DNA from: an uncultured Clostridia bacterium
GTDB lineage: Bacteria > Bacillota_A > Clostridia > TANB77 > CAG-508
Length of the DNA: 9,781 nucleotides
NCBI GenBank assembly: GCA_948852375.1
Contig: CAQOYX010000057.1
Coordinates: 1 to 9,781, forward strand
Direction: 5' to 3'
A program made the position numbers and the translations under genes. The notes beneath the pieces were generated by a model. The model ran no database searches and was not told the DNA's origin. It was given only the letters and a program-made list of their open reading frames with translations. Positions 6,060-9,781 of the stretch are shown piece by piece (positions within the stretch are counted from its first letter, which is position 1; each line of letters begins with the position of its first letter).

Positions 6060-6088
6060 ATATAGGGATTTTTTAAAGATTCCTATAT
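6060..6088. repeat. Hairpin ATATAGG...CCTATAT
   Basis: A stem of about 13 pairs with two G-U pairs joins 6060-6072 to 6076-6088 around a tight loop. No T-run follows, so it is not a standard terminator of rightward transcription. It could be a leader structure ahead of the gene at 6155. Confidence 0.45.
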
Positions 6089-6137
6089 CTAACATCATGG
6101 AAAAAACAGTGTAAACAGATTTTGAACTATTAAATGG

Positions 6138-6144
6138 AAGGAGG
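6138..6144 (+). promoter_or_regulatory. Ribosome binding site that fixes a GTG start at 6155
   Basis: AAGGAGG lies 10 bases before GTG (6155-6157). The in-frame ATG at 6134 has no Shine-Dalgarno sequence and would place AAGGAGG inside the coding region. Confidence 0.75.
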
Positions 6145-6154
6145 CAAGTATAGT

Positions 6155-6577
6155 GTGGAAAAAAGAGAAAAAATTGAAGAAATGTATTTTATACAAAAGA
6201 TGTCTTTAACCAATATAGCAGAAAAATTAAATGTATCAATTAGTTATGTTTCAAGATTATTAAGGCAAAATAAAAAATATCATGAGGAACAAGAAATAAG
6301 GAAACAAGAGAATCAACTAAAAAGAAAGAAAAAACAAAAAGAATTAATTTATAGTCAGAGAAAAGAAAAAGCAAGACAAAGATTACTTGAAAATCAAGCA
6401 ATGAAAAGATTGCATGAACAAGCAACAAAAGAAATGTCAAAAGGAAGAACACTAGGAAATGAAACACTTAGAAGATGGTGTAGTTTATACAATTACAATA
6501 AAGATAAAAACTGTTATGAGTTTAATACCAATGAAGCACTAAAGCCTAGAGATTTCCCATTATACATAAAAGTATGA
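6155..6577 (+). CDS. Helix-turn-helix protein with long basic coiled coil
   Basis: This 140-residue protein starts at GTG 6155. Residues about 3-37 form a homeodomain-like or sigma-region-4-like helix-turn-helix (SLTNIAEKLNVSISYVSRLL): a short helix, a turn at Leu-Asn-Val, and a recognition helix SYVSRLLRQ. Residues 38-100 are a long Lys/Glu/Gln/Arg helix that should make a coiled coil or basic arm. The C-terminal 40 residues (GNETLRRWCSLYNYNKDKNC, then a PRDFPLYI end) look like a small folded tail. The helix-turn-helix is the type used by recombinase DNA-binding domains and small regulators, so it is probably a DNA-binding regulator or accessory factor. I do not know a named family. It is a candidate to bind the CTGTCTTT repeats in its own upstream region, but nothing in the sequence proves that. 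No terminator follows before the next promoter. Confidence 0.72.
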   Translation: MEKREKIEEMYFIQKMSLTNIAEKLNVSISYVSRLLRQNKKYHEEQEIRKQENQLKRKKKQKELIYSQRKEKARQRLLENQAMKRLHEQATKEMSKGRTLGNETLRRWCSLYNYNKDKNCYEFNTNEALKPRDFPLYIKV

Positions 6578-6650
6578 TATTTTTTAATGGCTTATCTATG
6601 ATTTGTACGAAACCTTTGAGATTGTAAGACAAGCAAGAAAATATTAAAAA

Positions 6651-6691
6651 TTTTTTTTGAAATGTACTTTTAAAGTAAAAGTATATAAAAT
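6651..6691 (+). promoter_or_regulatory. T8-GAAAT promoter element, copy B
   Basis: Eight T (6651-6658), GAAA, TGTACT (6663-6668), 17 bases, then TAAAAT (6686-6691). The match to copy A extends beyond the T-run (GTA, TTTTAAA and TAA blocks are shared). It lies 54 bases before the dead-recombinase start. Confidence 0.5.
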
Positions 6692-6692
6692 C

Positions 6693-6704
6693 TTGTTATA
6701 ACAA
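6693..6704. repeat. 12-bp palindrome TTGTTATAACAA
   Basis: A perfect dyad located where transcription from copy B should begin. It could be a repressor site for the gene at 6745. Confidence 0.4.
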
Positions 6705-6744
6705 TATTTAAAATTATTAAATTATAGGAAAGGGAGTATGAAAA

Positions 6745-7404
6745 ATGGATAAGAAAGAAATAAAAGTAGGAATTTATATGAGGTTTGGAAGTGAATCACA
6801 GCTAAAGAGTTATGAAAAAAATAGAAAGAATGCTATAGTAGAAAATGAGCTAGAAAGTAATTTAGCATTATTACAAATTTATCAGTTAGAAGATAATTTT
6901 AAAAACAAATTAAGTAGACTAGACAATAAGATAGCAGATGATAAAGTAAAAGCAGTAATTTATACTAATGATGAAGATTATTTAGATGGTAGAAGCAAAA
7001 AACTAAATAAAATTAAAAAGTTTTGTAAAAAGAAAAAAATAGATATTCAAAAAGAATATTTAGATTCATCTTTAGTAAATTGTTATAAAAAGAAAGACTT
7101 AAATAATATGATTATTGATGCTAGTAACAAAAAATTCAATACAGTTATATTGCTTAATTCAAAAGATATGGGAGAAAGCACATTAATTAATACACATATT
7201 ATTAATGAGATTTTTACTAAAAATGGTATTAGATTTATTGATATAGAACAAAAAGTAGATACTAATTTTGATGGAACACTTGTCATGTATGAAAATTTGG
7301 CATATCAACAACTTATAAATTTTATAAATACTGAAGAAAGAAAAATGAGAAGTGAAAAAATCAAAATAGGCAAAGAAGCAAAAAAACGAGAAAAAATAAA
7401 ATAG
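6745..7404 (+). CDS. Catalytically dead serine-recombinase-like protein
   Basis: This 219-residue protein is built from serine-recombinase pieces without the active site. Residues 6-20 copy the first strand and active-site loop (IKVGIYMRFGSESQL), but the Tyr-x-Arg-x-Ser signature reads Tyr11-Met-Arg13-Phe-Gly15. After a helical insert (20-65), residues 68-205 follow a whole catalytic domain: VKAVIY, FCKKKKIDIQKEYLD, NNMIIDASNKKFNTVI, GIRFIDIEQKVD, and the start of the long E helix. Here Arg and Ser of the signature are Asn75 and Glu77, the Arg-Pro pair is lost, and the two arginines of ALARLGR-type loops are Asp141 and Glu144. It aligns without gaps over about 40 residues with the active integrase encoded downstream. 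It lacks the zinc ribbon and coiled coil. It should not cut DNA; a role as partner, directionality or control factor of the integrase is inferred. The ATG follows AAAGGGAG. The shared T8-GAAAT element upstream suggests joint control. Confidence 0.75.
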   Translation: MDKKEIKVGIYMRFGSESQLKSYEKNRKNAIVENELESNLALLQIYQLEDNFKNKLSRLDNKIADDKVKAVIYTNDEDYLDGRSKKLNKIKKFCKKKKIDIQKEYLDSSLVNCYKKKDLNNMIIDASNKKFNTVILLNSKDMGESTLINTHIINEIFTKNGIRFIDIEQKVDTNFDGTLVMYENLAYQQLINFINTEERKMRSEKIKIGKEAKKREKIK

Positions 7405-7411
7405 TATAAAT

Positions 7412-7435
7412 AGAAAAGTCAGAGATGGCTTTTTT
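7412..7435 (+). terminator. Intrinsic terminator after the dead recombinase gene
   Basis: AGAAAAGTC (7412-7420) pairs with GGC plus six T (7427-7435) around a 6-base loop, with the T-run as the tail. It shows that the open frame starting at 7425 cannot be used from there. Confidence 0.65.
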
Positions 7436-7446
7436 ATTATGCTCGG

Positions 7447-7454
7447 AAAAGGAG
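7447..7454 (+). promoter_or_regulatory. Ribosome binding site that fixes the start at 7464
   Basis: AAAAGGAG lies 9 bases before the ATG at 7464. The in-frame ATG at 7425 is inside the terminator stem-loop and has no Shine-Dalgarno sequence. Confidence 0.75.
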
Positions 7455-7463
7455 AAATGGAAA

Positions 7464-7742
7464 ATGGATTATATTTTAGCAATAGGTTATGTAGAAACAG
7501 TAATGCTAGAAATGAAATGGAAAAAAGAAAAAGAAAAATTAACTATGGAAAATATAGAAAGTAGATTAAGCACATTATTAGATAAAAAGAAAGAGATAAT
7601 AATCGCTTATGCAAAAATAGCATATAACAATATAAAAAATAGTAAAAAAGAGGTTACAATAAGAGAAATGGAAGCACAAATACAAATTTTAAAAGATGAA
7701 TATACAATAAACGAATTAATAGAAAAGGCTAAAAAGCTATAG
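7464..7742 (+). CDS. Small helical protein of unknown function (92 residues)
   Basis: I do not recognise this protein. It is almost entirely helical and rich in Lys, Glu and Ile (KKKEIIIAYAKIAYNNIKNS, EMEAQIQILKDEYTINELIE), with heptad-like spacing suggesting a two-helix coiled coil. It has no cysteine, no signal peptide and no membrane segment. The start at 7464 is chosen for the AAAAGGAG at 7447-7454. It ends 17 bases before a DUF3789-like membrane peptide, and together with that peptide and a TnpW-like peptide it fills the space between the dead and the active recombinase. Short unknown ORFs in this position are typical of integrative elements with large serine recombinases. Confidence 0.65.
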   Translation: MDYILAIGYVETVMLEMKWKKEKEKLTMENIESRLSTLLDKKKEIIIAYAKIAYNNIKNSKKEVTIREMEAQIQILKDEYTINELIEKAKKL

Positions 7743-7759
7743 GAAGGGAAAAGATTATA

Positions 7760-7891
7760 ATGTTTTTAATAGGAATAGTTATAGGATGTGCAATAGGAAG
7801 TATTATCACATTACTTTTGCATTGTTGCTTGATATTAGCAAAAGAAACAGATTACGATAATGAACAGAAATACAATGCAAAAAAAGATTAG
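7760..7891 (+). CDS. DUF3789-like small membrane protein (43 residues)
   Basis: ATG at 7760 follows AGGAAGGG (7741-7748). Residues 1-27 form one hydrophobic, glycine-containing helix (MFLIGIVIGCAIGSIITLLL, then HCCLILA), and a short charged tail follows (KETDYDNEQKYNAKKD). This one-span plan with a Gly-x-x-x-Gly face matches DUF3789, a family of very short membrane proteins of unknown function found in Firmicutes mobile elements. A fold-independent possibility is a toxin-like or holin-like peptide, but no antitoxin RNA is visible on the other strand. It lies between two other small ORFs upstream of the integrase. Confidence 0.65.
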   Translation: MFLIGIVIGCAIGSIITLLLHCCLILAKETDYDNEQKYNAKKD

Positions 7892-7944
7892 ATGTACTAA
7901 TATTTTAAAGCTAAATTTCATACAATTAACAGAGGTGAACTGCA

Positions 7945-8079
7945 GTGGAGAAAAATCAAAAAAAAAGTAATTCTAAAGACAAAGAAGAATATAAAGTTTT
8001 TGTTGAATATGACCATGAAGGCTACAGTTTTCAACAAATTATGGAAGAAATACTTTTGAAGAAAATTGAATTAAAATAA
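7945..8079 (+). CDS. TnpW-like small protein (44 residues)
   Basis: GTG at 7945 follows AGAGGTGA (7931-7938) with 6-base spacing; no other start fits that site. After a Lys/Asn/Ser-rich N-terminus, residues 16-44 read YKVFVEYDHEGYSF then QQIMEEILLKKIELK. This recalls TnpW-type peptides encoded next to clostridial transposon recombinases, which have a Tyr-x-Val-x-Val strand followed by a helix that includes a lysine and hydrophobic residues. The stop abuts the T8-GAAAT element, so the gene ends exactly where the integrase promoter begins. The family call is tentative because the protein is short and AT-driven composition can mimic it. Confidence 0.55.
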   Translation: MEKNQKKSNSKDKEEYKVFVEYDHEGYSFQQIMEEILLKKIELK

Positions 8080-8120
8080 TTTTTTTTGAAATGTTAAATT
8101 AGAATATTTTGTATTATCAT
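8080..8120 (+). promoter_or_regulatory. T8-GAAAT promoter element, copy C, before the integrase
   Basis: Eight T (8080-8087), GAAA, TGTTAA (8092-8097), 17 bases, then TATCAT (8115-8120); TATTAT at 8112-8117 is an alternative -10. Geometry matches copies A and B. It lies 35 bases before the integrase start. Confidence 0.5.
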
Positions 8121-8154
8121 TTATAGGATAGGTAATTACAGGAAGGAGGAAAAA

Positions 8155-9781
8155 TTGGATGTAAAATATTCTAATGTGAAATATATTGTTGCATTATATA
8201 TGCGTTTAAGTAAAGATGATGGAGATAAAGAAGAAAGTGAAAGTATAACAAATCAAAGAAAAATTTTAAGAGCATTTGCAAAAGAAAATGGCTATGAAAT
8301 ATATGACGAGTACATTGATGATGGATATAGTGGTACAAATTTTGAAAGACCTAATTTTAAAAGACTAATTAAAGATATAGAAGATAAAAAAGTTAATATG
8401 GTTATAACAAAAACTCTGGCAAGATTAGGAAGAGATTATATTGAAACAGGAAGATTAATAGAAAAGTTCTTTCCAGAAAATCAGGTAAGATATATTGCTT
8501 TATTAGATGATGTCGACTCTTTTTTAGATTCTAGTACAGATATGGTAGCTTTAAAAAATCTTATGAATGATTTTTATGCTAAAGAAACATCAAAAAATGT
8601 AAGAAAAACTAAAAATAGAAAAAGAAATGAAGGATCCTATTATATAGGATATGCACCATTTGGCTATGATAAAGTAGATAGAGATGGTAATTTAAAAATC
8701 AATGAATTACAAGCAAGTATTGTAAAAAGAATTTTTAATGAATATATTTCTGGAAAAGGTACATATCAAATTGCAAGAGGATTAACAAAGGATGAAATAA
8801 AAACACCAGGACTTATGATGCAAATAGCTACTACTGTAAAATATCAAACACCTAAAACTAATATATGGGATTGCACACAAGTAAGAAGGATTTTATTAAA
8901 TCCAATTTACATAGGAACTACAGTACAAAATAAAATTAGAAAGGTTAGTTATAAAAGTAAAAAAAGAATAAAAGTTCCTAAAGAAGAGTATGTTATTCAA
9001 ACTGAACATCATGAACCTATTGTAGATAAAAAAACATGGGATTTAGTACAAAACATTTACAAAAAAAGTAAAGGAACAAGAACAGGAAAAAGTGATGAAC
9101 TTTTAAAACCTTTTTTATACTGTCATCATTGTAATAATAAACTATCAATTATAACACATACAAGACATAATAAAAGTGGAATAAAAAAATCAAAATATGT
9201 TGTATGTCCTACAGCAATTAATATAAAATCAAATAAATCTTGCTATAAGCAGTATAATTCATATCAAAAAATAGAAGATAAAGTACTAGATAAAGTTTCA
9301 AAAATCTTAAAAAAATATATAGATTCTGATTTCTTTAATAATGAGGAAATAATAGAAAAAATGATTAATACTCAAAAAGGAATGGAAGAATTATTGCAAA
9401 AAAAGGATAAAGTGAAATTAGACATAGAAGAAATTGATAAAAAAATCAAAATGTTATATAGTGATAGATTAAATGGTTTATTGCAAGAACAAGATTATAC
9501 TTTTTTTTCTGAAGATTTGCAAAAGCAAAGAGAAACACTATCACAACTTAAAAACAATATACAGGAAGAAATATTAAGTTATCAAGATAAAAACAAAATA
9601 CAAAGAATTGAACAAGATTTAAAAGACAACATTCAAATCATGGTAGAAAAGAAAGAATATACCAAAATGGATTTACACAAATTACTAAAAAGAGTTGAAA
9701 TAGATAAAGATAAAAATATTTATATATTTTTCAAATTTTATGAACTTAATTGTATAGAAGGTGAAAAGAATGATGAAGCAA
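8155..9781 (+). CDS. Large serine recombinase (integrase), 3' end missing
   Basis: This is an active-looking large serine recombinase of the TndX/TnpX type that integrates and excises elements through short att sites. The catalytic domain (about residues 10-155) has Tyr15-Met-Arg17-Leu-Ser19 with nucleophile Ser19, the TNQR segment (Gln34), Glu64-Arg65-Pro66 after DDGYSGTNF, and Arg90/Arg93 in LARLGRD. The recombinase domain follows (about 160-290, starting SYYIGYAPFGY). A zinc ribbon then shows Cys323, Cys326, Cys351 and Cys363, and a long coiled coil spans about 395-520, as used for synapsis control in this family. The frame is still open at the last base (542 codons seen), so the C-terminus lies outside. 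The start is TTG 8155, 5 bases after AAGGAGG (8143-8149); no in-frame ATG fits. Near-terminal integrase genes usually adjoin an att site, so the element's end is probably just beyond the right edge. Confidence 0.92.
   Translation, partial: MDVKYSNVKYIVALYMRLSKDDGDKEESESITNQRKILRAFAKENGYEIYDEYIDDGYSGTNFERPNFKRLIKDIEDKKVNMVITKTLARLGRDYIETGRLIEKFFPENQVRYIALLDDVDSFLDSSTDMVALKNLMNDFYAKETSKNVRKTKNRKRNEGSYYIGYAPFGYDKVDRDGNLKINELQASIVKRIFNEYISGKGTYQIARGLTKDEIKTPGLMMQIATTVKYQTPKTNIWDCTQVRRILLNPIYIGTTVQNKIRKVSYKSKKRIKVPKEEYVIQTEHHEPIVDKKTWDLVQNIYKKSKGTRTGKSDELLKPFLYCHHCNNKLSIITHTRHNKSGIKKSKYVVCPTAINIKSNKSCYKQYNSYQKIEDKVLDKVSKILKKYIDSDFFNNEEIIEKMINTQKGMEELLQKKDKVKLDIEEIDKKIKMLYSDRLNGLLQEQDYTFFSEDLQKQRETLSQLKNNIQEEILSYQDKNKIQRIEQDLKDNIQIMVEKKEYTKMDLHKLLKRVEIDKDKNIYIFFKFYELNCIEGEKNDEA

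Larger units (their letters stand above)
5819..6154. other. 336-bp gene-free divergent control region
   Basis: Neither strand has an ORF with a ribosome binding site here. The stretch holds a strong rightward promoter (5897-5925), a good leftward promoter (6028-6056) facing it, three copies of a CTGTCTTT half-site, and hairpins at 5838-5875, 5934-5976, 5986-6041 and 6060-6088. Because the promoters point toward each other, their first 90 or so bases overlap as antisense RNA. It probably controls the two flanking genes, each encoding a probable nucleic-acid-binding protein. A structured RNA or an origin of transfer or replication are alternatives I cannot exclude. Confidence 0.55.

Noticed and set aside
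6134..6154. ATG at 6134 as start of the helix-turn-helix gene
   Set aside because: No ribosome binding site precedes it, and the strong AAGGAGG would be inside the gene; GTG 6155 fits.
6745..7404. Second functional recombinase or a pseudogene of one
   Set aside because: Catalytic Ser and Arg residues are replaced, so it is not functional as a nuclease; yet the frame is intact with its own signals, so it is not a simple pseudogene.
7425..7463. ATG at 7425 as start of the small helical gene
   Set aside because: It lies in the loop of an intrinsic terminator with no Shine-Dalgarno sequence; ATG 7464 has one.
9501..9508. Fourth T8 run as another promoter element
   Set aside because: It is within the integrase coding region and is followed by CTGAAG rather than GAAAT, with no -10 at the matching distance.

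Overview
The window looks like part of an integrated mobile element in a low-GC Firmicute, probably a gut clostridium or a relative. It is very AT-rich by eye, uses AGA for arginine, carries strong AGGAGG-type ribosome binding sites and uses the standard code (TGG for Trp, TGA as a stop). It also encodes a Spo0A-like response regulator, a lineage marker for endospore-forming Firmicutes. No tRNA, rRNA, CRISPR array or housekeeping gene is visible.

Positions 1-3186 (+) form one tightly packed operon that enters from the left: the 3' part of an unrecognised protein, a DUF4313-like protein, a PcfK-like protein ending in a likely sliding-clamp-binding peptide, and a PcfJ-like zinc-ribbon protein. 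PcfK/PcfJ pairs are typical of conjugative plasmids and integrative elements. Two hairpins close the operon. Positions 3289-4523 hold a small unknown gene, then the Spo0A-like regulator with its own sigma-A promoter and an intrinsic terminator.

Positions 4506-5818 are read leftward: a zinc-finger protein resembling DUF6076, a block of 10-bp-phased repeats, and a 48-residue lysine-rich ORF whose start lies inside an inverted repeat. The 336-bp gap 5819-6154 has no gene. It holds face-to-face promoters, three copies of a CTGTCTTT operator-like sequence and several hairpins, and leads rightward into a helix-turn-helix/coiled-coil protein.

Positions 6651-9781 (+) are the recombination module: a protein built from serine-recombinase folds that have lost the catalytic residues, three small ORFs (a helical protein, a DUF3789-like membrane peptide and a TnpW-like peptide), and a large serine recombinase that runs off the right edge and has its catalytic motifs intact.

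The most interesting signal is regulatory. The same element (eight T, then GAAAT, with a -10-like hexamer 28-29 bp downstream) precedes the small gene at 3370, the dead recombinase and the integrase. It resembles a degenerate 0A box in the position from which Spo0A activates promoters, so the element's own Spo0A-like regulator could control these genes, including integration and excision. This link is inference.
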